Of a DNA stretch of 14,036 nucleotides, positions 1 through 5,535 are shown in pieces. Below the pieces are notes generated by a model, which was not told where the DNA came from, made no database searches, and was given only the letters and a program-made list of their open reading frames with translations. A program made the position numbers and the translations under genes. The stretch is taken from contig JALWDV010000229.1 of the NCBI GenBank assembly GCA_027036755.1, positions 1 through 14,036 on the forward strand, in the 5' to 3' direction. The stretch is from Anaerolineae bacterium. Its GTDB lineage: Bacteria; Chloroflexota; Anaerolineae; J102. Positions within the stretch are counted from its first letter, which is position 1. Each line of letters begins with the position of its first letter.

Positions 1-180
1 TGGCAGCGATTCAGAGCCTTGCACGCTTCGTTGCTGGCTGAAAAGCGCACATCTTACCGCCAAGATTACGAGAACCTGTCAGGTTTGAGTGGAAAAAGAC
101 AACCAACTGGCATACGTTAGCAGTTACTGATTTTATCTGCGTAGATCAGCTTTTTCTGCGTCATCTGCGTTCTATTCCGT
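1..180. repeat. Non-coding repeat-bearing stretch downstream of cobT
   Basis: No gene is visible here. The stretch holds a 13-base palindrome AACCTGTCAGGTT (73-85), a small inverted repeat ATCTT/AAGAT (51-66), a 15-base motif tacgttagcagttac (113-127) that recurs with one change at 1753-1767, and a simple-text tract built from 'tctgcg' words (135-174). No T-run follows the palindromes on the minus strand, so I do not call a terminator for cobT. Confidence 0.55.
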
Positions 181-1233
181 TTATTTTTTCCCGGCAACGG
201 CGGCTTCGGCGAAGGTGGCCATCTCGTCCAGCACCTTGCAGGCGGCTTCGGCCAACGAGATGCCCAGGGCCGCGCCCGAGCCCTCGCCCAGACGCAGATT
301 CAAATCCAGCAGCGGATCGAGTCCCAGCCAATCCAGCATGATGCCGTGGCCCTGCTCCTGGGAGTGGTGAGCAGAGAAGAGATAGGGCCGCGCGGCGGGG
401 GCCAGACCCACTGCGATCATGGCCGCGGCGGTGGAGATGAAGCCATCCACCATCACGGGCACGCGGTTGGCCGCGGCGGCCAGGATGCCTCCGGCCAGGC
501 CCGCGATCTCGAATCCCCCCACCTTGCCCAGCACATCCAACGCATCTTCGGGATTGGGTTGGTTGACGGCCAGGGCGCGGCGCACCACCTCTATCTTGTG
601 CTGCACGCCCGCGTCATCCAGGCCCGTGCCCCGTCCCACGATGTCCGCGGGATCGCGGCCAGTGATGGCGGCGGCGATGGCGGCCGAGGGCGTGGTGTTG
701 CCGATGCCCATATCGCCCGTGCCCAGGATATCCAACCCCTTTTCCAGCTCGGCCCGAACCACATCGGCCCCGGCCAGCAACGCCTGCTCGGCCTGTTCCC
801 GGGTCATGGCCGGGCCCTGGGCCATGTTGGCTGTGCCCAACGCGATCTTTTTATCGACGAGGCCCGGATGCGGCGGTAGCTCCGCGGCCACGCCCATATC
901 GACCACCACGACCCGGGCGCCTGCGTGCCGGGCCAGCACATTGATGGCCGCGCCGCCATTCAGGAAATTGAACACCATCTGCGGGGTGACTTCCTGGGGA
1001 AAGGCGCTGACGCCCTCGGCTACGACGCCGTGGTCGCCCGCCATCACGGTGATGACTTTGTGGCGCAGCGCGGGGCGGGGTTGAGCGGTGATGCCGGCAA
1101 TGCGAATGGAGAGTTCTTCCAGCCGCCCCAGGCTGCCCTGGGGTTTGGTGAGCTGGTCCTGGCGTTCGCGGGCCGCGGCCATAGCCGCTTCGTCGAGGGG
1201 CGGAATGGCGGAGATGAGGTCTTGTAGCGTCAT
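181..1233 (-). CDS. cobT: Nicotinate-nucleotide--dimethylbenzimidazole phosphoribosyltransferase
   Basis: This enzyme transfers phosphoribose from nicotinate mononucleotide to 5,6-dimethylbenzimidazole (or another base), activating the lower ligand of cobalamin in the cytoplasm. The protein is 350 residues, the normal CobT length. Visible family motifs are TKPQGSLG (about 29-36), AGDHGV, GTGDMGIGNTT, and LGEGSGA near the C-terminus, whose Glu falls at about residue 317, the position of the catalytic Glu317 of Salmonella CobT. The GDMGIGNTT motif has Asp where Salmonella CobT has Glu. The frame is open further upstream, but I chose ATG 1233 because AAAGGAGA (1241-1248) sits 7 bases before it, the family homology begins there, and the upstream part is the riboswitch leader. 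No other cobalamin gene is in the window, so cobT appears to be its own transcription unit. Confidence 0.96.
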   Translation of the reverse strand: MTLQDLISAIPPLDEAAMAAARERQDQLTKPQGSLGRLEELSIRIAGITAQPRPALRHKVITVMAGDHGVVAEGVSAFPQEVTPQMVFNFLNGGAAINVLARHAGARVVVVDMGVAAELPPHPGLVDKKIALGTANMAQGPAMTREQAEQALLAGADVVRAELEKGLDILGTGDMGIGNTTPSAAIAAAITGRDPADIVGRGTGLDDAGVQHKIEVVRRALAVNQPNPEDALDVLGKVGGFEIAGLAGGILAAAANRVPVMVDGFISTAAAMIAVGLAPAARPYLFSAHHSQEQGHGIMLDWLGLDPLLDLNLRLGEGSGAALGISLAEAACKVLDEMATFAEAAVAGKK

Positions 1234-1267
1234 TGTGGATTCTCCTTTGTGGTGCATTGATGAAATG

Positions 1268-1295
1268 AAAAAGCCCCTGTCGAATGAACAGGGGC
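1268..1295 (-). terminator. Intrinsic terminator in the cobT leader
   Basis: Read on the minus strand, GCCCCTGT, a 7-base loop and ACAGGGGC form a perfect 8-bp stem followed directly by TTTTT. It lies between the cobalamin aptamer and the cobT ribosome-binding site, where a riboswitch expression platform would sit. Cobalamin binding would be expected to favour this hairpin and stop transcription before cobT. The off-switch direction is inferred from the architecture. Confidence 0.88.
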
Positions 1296-1344
1296 GATGT
1301 CGGGCAGATGTTTTTGCCGACAAACGCCTGTCCGCGCAGACGTG

Positions 1345-1445
1345 CTGTCGATGCAGCTTCGGGCGACCTGGCTTGAACCGAAGGGTTCTCACAGTTGCGG
1401 GACAGCGCCGGATTTGCACCGGACTTCTCCCAGAAAGCTGCAATG
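1345..1445 (-). ncRNA. Cobalamin riboswitch aptamer
   Basis: On the minus strand the leader carries the conserved cobalamin-aptamer core: GGGAG, then CCGG-TGCAAAT-CCGG (the P5 hairpin), then GCGCTGTCCCGCAACTGTGA, a small GAACC-CTTC-GGTTC hairpin, and the B12-box-like AGCCAGGTCGCC (around 1362-1374). An outer P1 stem closes it: GCAGCTT near 1441-1435 pairs with AAGCTGC near 1359-1353. The core is about 90 bases, shorter than the usual roughly 200-base cobalamin riboswitch, which suggests a compact (class II-like) variant. It controls the cobT directly downstream through the terminator at 1268-1295. A second stem (GTCGGCA/TGCCGAC with one bulge, 1299-1321) lies between aptamer and terminator. 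Confidence 0.92.
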
Positions 1446-1463
1446 GTATTGATGTTTTGAGGG

Positions 1464-1493
1464 AGTATAAAAACAATCTGCACGGATATGCAA
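1464..1493 (-). promoter_or_regulatory. Probable sigma70-type promoter for the riboswitch-cobT transcript
   Basis: On the minus strand TTGCAT (1493-1488), an 18-base spacer and TATACT (1469-1464) lie just upstream of the aptamer. Transcription from about 1457 would give a leader of roughly 225 bases containing the whole aptamer and terminator. Supported only by consensus match and placement. Confidence 0.6.
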
Positions 1494-1599
1494 ATCTGGC
1501 TCGGTGTCCCAGACCGCTTATCAGATTTTCGTTTCTTTTCATCCGGCCGGGGGAGCGAAAATCCACGATAACGCCCGTCTCGCCCGCCTCCTGAGCTCT

Positions 1600-1876
1600 C
1601 CTTTACAATCTATTGGTAACTGCTCAGGTAACCTGATTCGACCTTGAAAATGCATTGCCACGAAGGCTCGAAGGAACAAAGAAACGAAGAAAATCCTATT
1701 TCTCTCCCTTCGTGCCTTCGTGTCGTCGTGTCTTCGTGGTTTTTAGCCTTGCTACGTTAGTAGTTACAGCTATTGGAGTATATGTTCACTCCGCGCCCCC
1801 GCGCTGGCTGTGACTTTGACGCCAACCAGATTTATCAGCCAACCAGTCAGAGCTTACGTGTTTTTCTACATTAGTC
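1600..1876. repeat. Intergenic stretch with an imperfect 'cacgaagg' text palindrome
   Basis: No gene is supported here. Bases 1658-1693 are built of short words such as cacgaagg, cgaagg and caaag, and bases 1704-1745 carry the complementary words (cttcgtg, ccttcgtg, cttcgtgg), giving a degenerate inverted repeat of about 35 bases per arm. The motif tacgttagtagttac (1753-1767) repeats the one at 113-127. GGTAACTGCTCAGGTAACC (1615-1633) is a small direct repeat. The rest (1770-1868) shows nothing I can name. Confidence 0.55.
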
Positions 1877-2095
1877 GGCATGGTTCATTCTCATTCAAAA
1901 CCATCTTTACAATTTCTCCGTCAAACGTCATACGTCAAACGTCATACGTCAAACGTCAAAAAGAGCCTGTTTCGCCACGTTTTGACGTTTGACGCTTTAC
2001 GTTTGACGCTTTACGTTTGACGTGCTTTGCCAGGCGTTGACCCTATTGAAATTGTAAAGCTGATGGAAGGACGATCTGAACCATGCCCATTAGTC
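1869..2095. mobile_element. Palindromic MITE-like element, copy 1, with 8-bp target duplication
   Basis: The element proper is 1877-2087 (211 bases). It starts GGCATGGTTCA and ends TGAACCATGCC, with CTTTACAATTTC and its complement placed symmetrically 28 bases from each end. The arms hold tandem CAAACGT/CATACGT words, the complementary words lie on the other side, and AAACGTCAAAA (1951-1961) pairs with TTTTGACGTTT (1980-1990) around an 18-base loop. CATTAGTC occurs directly on both sides (1869-1876 and 2088-2095), as expected of a target-site duplication. The right duplication contains the tyrA stop codon. No transposase is encoded, so movement would need one supplied in trans. The short open frame here is a by-product of the repeat. 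Confidence 0.85.
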
Positions 2096-2986
2096 TAAAT
2101 TGATACTACGTCTGCGCCTTTTCCCCCAATCCCGCCGCGCCTGAGCGACAGAGAGAAGACGCTCGCTCAGATCTTCCTCATCCTCGCGTGCGAGGATGTC
2201 TCGCAATTCGGTGAGACGCCCCAGGAAGTCATCGACGGCGTCCAAAACGGCCTCCCGGTTGGTCAGCAAAATATCCAGCAGCATCCGCACATCCGAAGCG
2301 GCGACGCGAGAACTATCGCGAAAGCCGCTGGCGGCCACATCCCAGACTACGGGATCATTCTCCGCCACCGCCATGACATGCCACACCAACGCCGCGGCGT
2401 TGAGGTAGGGAAGATGACTGATGGCCGCCACCAGCCGATCATGGCGGGCGGGCTCCAATTGCAAGGCCCGGGCGTGGATGAAATCCACCATCTGTCGAGC
2501 CAGCGCCAACGCAGCGGGGGATGTTCGCTGCAGAGGGCAGAGAACGAAAATGCAATCTCGGTACAGGCCCGGTTCGGCCGCGCGCAGCCCCGCCACCTCT
2601 TTGCCGCACATGGGATGTCCTCCCACCGGCTGCACGCCCGCCGGCAGCACGGCCATGGCCTGACATATCTCGGTTTTGGTGCTGCCCATATCCAGCAACA
2701 CTGCGCCCGGCTTCATCAGCGGGCCCAGTTCAGCGATCTGCCGCAAGATGGTGCGCACAGGGGTGGCCAGTACGACGATGTCCGCCATGGCCGCCGCGGC
2801 GGCTGCATCCAGCGTCGCATCATCCACACATCCGCTGGCCTCCGTCTCTGCGACGGCCTCGGGCCTACGCACCACGCCCGTCACCCGACGGCAGTGTCCG
2901 CGCAGGTCGTATCCCAGCGAAGCGCCCATGAGCCCCATGCCGACGATGACGACATGGGCGTCTTTCAATTCCTGAATAATAGTCAT
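2090..2986 (-). CDS. tyrA: Prephenate (or arogenate) dehydrogenase
   Basis: This enzyme oxidatively decarboxylates prephenate to 4-hydroxyphenylpyruvate (or arogenate to tyrosine) with NAD(P)+, the committed step to tyrosine. The 298-residue protein opens with a Rossmann fold: VVIVGMGLMGASLG with GxGxxG at 16-21. It continues with DMGSTKTEI (about 99-107), the diagnostic GGHPMCGKEVAG with the conserved His at about 124, and AISHLPYLNAAAL in the helical C-terminal domain. There is no chorismate mutase or ACT domain. The start at 2986 leaves only 15 residues before the glycine motif and has a weak AAGG 7 bases upstream. The gene lies downstream of menG on the same strand with hairpin-element DNA between them, and hairpin copy 1 sits at its stop codon. 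Prephenate versus arogenate preference cannot be read from the sequence. Confidence 0.93.
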   Translation of the reverse strand: MTIIQELKDAHVVIVGMGLMGASLGYDLRGHCRRVTGVVRRPEAVAETEASGCVDDATLDAAAAAAMADIVVLATPVRTILRQIAELGPLMKPGAVLLDMGSTKTEICQAMAVLPAGVQPVGGHPMCGKEVAGLRAAEPGLYRDCIFVLCPLQRTSPAALALARQMVDFIHARALQLEPARHDRLVAAISHLPYLNAAALVWHVMAVAENDPVVWDVAASGFRDSSRVAASDVRMLLDILLTNREAVLDAVDDFLGRLTELRDILAREDEEDLSERLLSVAQARRDWGKRRRRSINLD

Positions 2987-3016
2987 AAAATGGCCTTGGC
3001 GTCTCTTTGGACTTTT

Positions 3017-3102
3017 GTTTGACGCATTACGCGTAATGCGTCTTGCCAGGCGTTGGCCGCCTGAAATTGTAAAGATGTCGGATGGAGGCGTTGAACCATG
3101 CC
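3017..3102. mobile_element. Partial palindromic element, copy 3, with a perfect 22-bp palindrome
   Basis: The right half of the element family is present: TTGCCAGGCGTTG, GAAATTGTAAAG (3063-3074, again 28 bases from the end) and the terminus TGAACCATGCC. In place of the left arm and loop there is a perfect palindrome at 3021-3042, GACGCATTACG followed by its exact complement. I find no GGCATGGTTCA left end and no target duplication, so this copy looks truncated or collapsed. It fills most of the 122-base gap between menG and tyrA. Confidence 0.75.
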
Positions 3103-3108
3103 CAATTC

Positions 3109-3822
3109 TTACACCTCGCCCACGTGCAGGGCCATGGTTCCCAGCATCATCGTGCGCCAGGTGACGTTCTTCAGGCCCGCCGCCTGCATGATCTCGGCCA
3201 ATTGAGGCGGCCGGGGAAAGGCGAGGGTGGAGTGGGGCAGATAGTCGTAGGCGTCTTTATTGCTGCTGAAAAAGGCGGAGATGCGGGGCACCAGCTTGAA
3301 GAAGTAGATGTGAAAGATATCGCGCCAGACGGGCGTGGCGGGCCGGGTGATCTCCAAACAGACGACGCGCCCGCCCGGCTTCACCACCCGCCGCTGCTCT
3401 GCAAACGCGGCCGCTACATCGGTGACGTTGCGCATCAGGAAGCCGGAGCAGGCCGCATCGAAGCTGTTATCGGGAAAGGGCAGGCGCAGGGCGTCGGCCT
3501 CGACGAAGGGGATGCGCCCGTCCGGGTCTTTGGCCTGACCGATGCGCATCATCTCGTGAGTAAAGTCCGTGCCGATGACGCGGGCGTCGGGATGCTGCTT
3601 GAGGGCCTCCAGGGCGATGTCGGCCGTGCCCGTGGCCACATCCAGCAGGCTGCCCCCGGGCGAGAGGTGGCACGCCTGCACCACCAGCCGCCGCCAGCGC
3701 TGATCCTGCCCCAGGGTCATCAGGCGGTTCATGCGGTCGTAGCGCCGGGCCGCGTCCGCGAACATGTTGCGGACGAAGATCGGTTTTTCCTCGGGCGGGG
3801 GCAGGGGGGAGTGTGCAGACAT
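3109..3822 (-). CDS. menG: Demethylmenaquinone methyltransferase (MenG/UbiE family)
   Basis: This is a SAM-dependent C-methyltransferase making menaquinone from demethylmenaquinone, the last step of the pathway, acting at the membrane face. The protein has 237 residues, typical of the family. Visible features are RYDRMNRLMTLGQDQRWRR (27-45), the SAM-binding motif LLDVATGTAD (59-68), GTDFTHEMM, the family signature CSGFLMRNVTDV (about 125-136), KPGGRVVCLEITRP, and a C-terminal YDYLPHSTLAFP block. No ubiquinone gene is in the window and the organism looks menaquinone-based, so menG fits better than ubiE. The start at 3822 places the first motif at the usual distance. No Shine-Dalgarno precedes it; a -10 box ends 6 bases before the ATG, so the mRNA is probably leaderless. 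The far N-terminal residues are not conserved family sequence. Confidence 0.94.
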   Translation of the reverse strand: MSAHSPLPPPEEKPIFVRNMFADAARRYDRMNRLMTLGQDQRWRRLVVQACHLSPGGSLLDVATGTADIALEALKQHPDARVIGTDFTHEMMRIGQAKDPDGRIPFVEADALRLPFPDNSFDAACSGFLMRNVTDVAAAFAEQRRVVKPGGRVVCLEITRPATPVWRDIFHIYFFKLVPRISAFFSSNKDAYDYLPHSTLAFPRPPQLAEIMQAAGLKNVTWRTMMLGTMALHVGEV

Positions 3823-3828
3823 GAGGGG

Positions 3829-3857
3829 ATTATAGCCTGTCTCGGGCGCTACGTAAA
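3829..3857 (-). promoter_or_regulatory. menG promoter giving a predicted leaderless mRNA
   Basis: On the minus strand TTTACG (3857-3852), a 17-base spacer and a perfect TATAAT (3834-3829) end 6 bases before the menG ATG. The expected +1, seven bases past the -10 box, is the A of the start codon at 3822. No ribosome-binding site could fit. The spacing matches the PIN-toxin promoter on the opposite side of the same intergenic region. Confidence 0.75.
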
Positions 3858-3958
3858 AAGATAGAGGCTGGGAGATTCGTGGAAATTTGTAGAGAGTCCT
3901 AGAGATTCATTGAGATCGAGAAGAAAGAATCAACAATAAACGGCATCGTGGAACGGGG

Positions 3959-3987
3959 TTGATAGTGTATTCAATATCGTTTATAAT
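3959..3987 (+). promoter_or_regulatory. Promoter of the PIN toxin-antitoxin operon, predicted leaderless
   Basis: TTGATA (3959-3964), a 17-base spacer and a perfect TATAAT (3982-3987) end 6 bases before the ATG at 3994, so the predicted +1 is the A of that ATG. The direct repeat AATATC (3973-3978 and 3985-3990, 12-base period) overlaps the -10 box and could be an operator for the ribbon-helix-helix antitoxin; that role is inference. Confidence 0.75.
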
Positions 3988-3993
3988 ATCAGT

Positions 3994-4422
3994 ATGGAAA
4001 CGCCGGGCATCGTCATCGACGCCAACGTTATTATCTCTGCTCAACGTTCTCGAAGAGGAGCTTCAGCAAAGCTGATGTCTCTAATCGGCGCTGGACGTTT
4101 TGAAATCCATTTATCCGTAGCGTTGGCGCTTGAATATGAAGACGTACTCCTTCGCCAAAGCAATACATTGAGATTGACGCAGGAAGATGTGACAGATTTG
4201 GTTGATGCTTTGTGCGCTTTATCCCAACACCATAAAATCTACTTTCGTTGGCGTCCCCAGATTAGCGATGCGGGAGATGAATCAGTGCTCGAATTAGCGA
4301 TAGCTGCAAGATGCAGCCACATTGTAACTTACAACCAGAAGGATTTTGCTGGCGCAGAAAAATTTGGATTGAAAGTGGTGACGCCAAAAGAATTCTTGCA
4401 AGAGATAGGAGAATTAAAGTGA
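3994..4422 (+). CDS. PIN-domain toxin (VapC-like, COG1569 type)
   Basis: This is a probable ribonuclease toxin of a toxin-antitoxin pair. The 142-residue protein is one PIN domain. It opens with IVIDANVIISAQ, with the first catalytic Asp at residue 9; acidic LEYEDVLLR lies around 46-54; SDAGDESVLELAIAARC (about 91-107) matches the D..DD..L..A block of the family; VTYNQKDF (111-118) and VVTPKEFLQEI follow. This pattern is that of the COG1569 group ('putative toxin-antitoxin system toxin component, PIN family'). The gene is toxin-first and overlaps the next gene by 4 bases (GTGA), so translation is likely coupled. It has no ribosome-binding site but a promoter placed for leaderless expression. 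Its RNA target cannot be told from the sequence. Confidence 0.88.
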   Translation: METPGIVIDANVIISAQRSRRGASAKLMSLIGAGRFEIHLSVALALEYEDVLLRQSNTLRLTQEDVTDLVDALCALSQHHKIYFRWRPQISDAGDESVLELAIAARCSHIVTYNQKDFAGAEKFGLKVVTPKEFLQEIGELK

Positions 4423-4655
4423 GTATGTTAAGCCTGAGACTCCCCAAGTCGATGTATGGCGATTTGAAAGAAATCGCCAAAGAGGAGGGCATATCCATGA
4501 ATCAGTTTGTTATCATTGCAATCGCCGAGAAGATAGCATCGCTGGAGGCGGCGAACTACCTGGAGAAAAGAGCCGCCCGTGGTAGTCGAGAAAAATTACT
4601 GGAAGTGCTGGCAAAAGCGCCAGATGTTGAACCAGCAGAGTATGACAAATTGTAA
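4419..4655 (+). CDS. Ribbon-helix-helix antitoxin partner of the PIN toxin
   Basis: This is a small, probably DNA-binding protein that would neutralise the upstream PIN protein and repress the operon. The N-terminal stretch LSLRLPKSMYGDLKEIAKEEGISMNQFVIIAIAEKI has the shape of a ribbon-helix-helix fold: one strand, a helix, a turn at GIS, and a second helix. The C-terminal 35 or so residues are charged and would wrap the toxin. Two starts are possible: GTG 4419 (78 residues) and ATG 4425 (76 residues). AGGAG at 4407-4411 is 7 bases from the GTG but 13 from the ATG, and the GTG overlaps the toxin stop as GTGA, so I prefer the GTG. I recognise the fold type but not a named family member. Confidence 0.82.
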   Translation: MSMLSLRLPKSMYGDLKEIAKEEGISMNQFVIIAIAEKIASLEAANYLEKRAARGSREKLLEVLAKAPDVEPAEYDKL

Positions 4656-4902
4656 CCAGTAACCTTTACTGCATCCAGGCGGGTGTCGTTCTGTGAACAG
4701 CGCCCGCGGCCCGTCGTTTCAATCCAAATTTGCTCCACAAAAACAGGTGTTGAACATGAATTTGGGCATAATGGAAATACTTTTGCTTCTATTGATCGCA
4801 AAAACATAGCGATCCTTGTTTTAATTGTCGTCGGGGCGATTTTTATCTACAAGAAGTTGTCATCGAGATAGAACCATCTGTGGATTTCAGGAATGCCCAT
4901 CG
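4656..4902. other. Convergent intergenic region with a possible broken small membrane ORF
   Basis: The antitoxin and the aldolase genes converge on this stretch. At 4756 an ATG with AGGTG 8 bases upstream opens a 17-residue hydrophobic peptide, MNLGIMEILLLLLIAKT, ending at a TAG (4807-4809). In the -1 frame across the run of five A bases (4799-4804) a second hydrophobic segment, NIAILVLIVVGAIFIYKKL, runs to the stop at 4869-4871. Joined, they would make a membrane peptide of about 38 residues. This could be a frameshifted remnant, a frameshifting site or chance; I do not call it a gene. No terminator is evident. Confidence 0.3.
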
Positions 4903-5535
4903 TCAATTTTTGGCTCCGCCATACACCGCCAACACTTCGACGATCTCATCTGGCTGCAGAGGCCGCAATGCGCCCGCGGCTTTGGCCTTGAGGCAGATTT
5001 CTGCGGTTTCGTCGATGTGGTGGAGGCGCAGCCGGGCCCGGGCCACGGTGTCGCCCGTGACCAGCACGCCGTGATTCCCCAACAACGCCGCAGGGCAGCC
5101 GGGCAGGGTCTGGCGCATGAATTCGGCCAGGGCGTCGCTGCCGGGCAGGGCGTAGGGCAAGGAGGGGACTTCGGCGCCCAGGTAGAGGGTGAAATCGGGC
5201 GTGACCGCGGGCAGGGGCTCGCCCGACATGGCCCAGGCGATGGCGTTCACCGGATGGCAATGGATGATGACCCGGGCGTCGGCGCGGGCCAGATACGCGG
5301 CCTGGTGCATGGGCGTCTCGGTGGAAGGTCGGGGCGAGGTTTCGGGCCTGCGGTAAGGCTCATCAAGGGGCACGGCCAGGAAGTCATCGGGCGTGAGTTG
5401 GTGCAGCAACGCTCCCGAACGGGTGATGAACATCCGATCATCTTCCCGGAAGCTGAGATTGCCGCCGCTGCCCAGCACGAGCCCGCGGGCCACCAGTTCC
5501 TGACCCAGGTCAATCAGTTCTGACAGGACACTCAT
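4903..5535 (-). CDS. Class II aldolase family protein (FucA/MtnB-like)
   Basis: This is a zinc-dependent aldolase or dehydratase acting on a phosphorylated ketose. The 210-residue protein carries the full active site: SGGNLSFRE (24-31), TRSG (38-41), ST-E-PMH with Glu73, IIHCHP with His92 and His94, and LLGNHGV with His155. These numbers coincide with the catalytic Glu and the zinc histidines of E. coli fuculose-1-phosphate aldolase. The start at ATG 5535 overlaps the preceding stop as ATGA and has GGAG 9 bases upstream; the in-frame GTG at 5541 is worse placed. Its place behind two MTAP-family genes suggests cleavage of 5-methylthioribulose-1-phosphate or 5-deoxyribulose-1-phosphate to DHAP plus an aldehyde, as in the DHAP shunt. 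MtnB (dehydratase) activity or another sugar is also possible. Confidence 0.85.
   Translation of the reverse strand: MSVLSELIDLGQELVARGLVLGSGGNLSFREDDRMFITRSGALLHQLTPDDFLAVPLDEPYRRPETSPRPSTETPMHQAAYLARADARVIIHCHPVNAIAWAMSGEPLPAVTPDFTLYLGAEVPSLPYALPGSDALAEFMRQTLPGCPAALLGNHGVLVTGDTVARARLRLHHIDETAEICLKAKAAGALRPLQPDEIVEVLAVYGGAKN

Noticed and set aside
1810..1992. Short plus-strand open frame of 60 codons
   Set aside because: It is made by the hairpin element; its last residues recur in the open frame across copy 2, so the similarity is of DNA repeats, not of a protein.
1921..2023. Tandem CAAACGTCATACGT units as a CRISPR array
   Set aside because: Units are 14 bases with no unique spacers and are mirrored by complementary units around a loop; this is a hairpin, and no cas genes are present.
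3082..3864. Long plus-strand open frame of 260 codons opposite menG
   Set aside because: It is the antisense shadow of a clear MenG coding region, with low-complexity Gly/His/Gln-rich translation and no recognisable motif.
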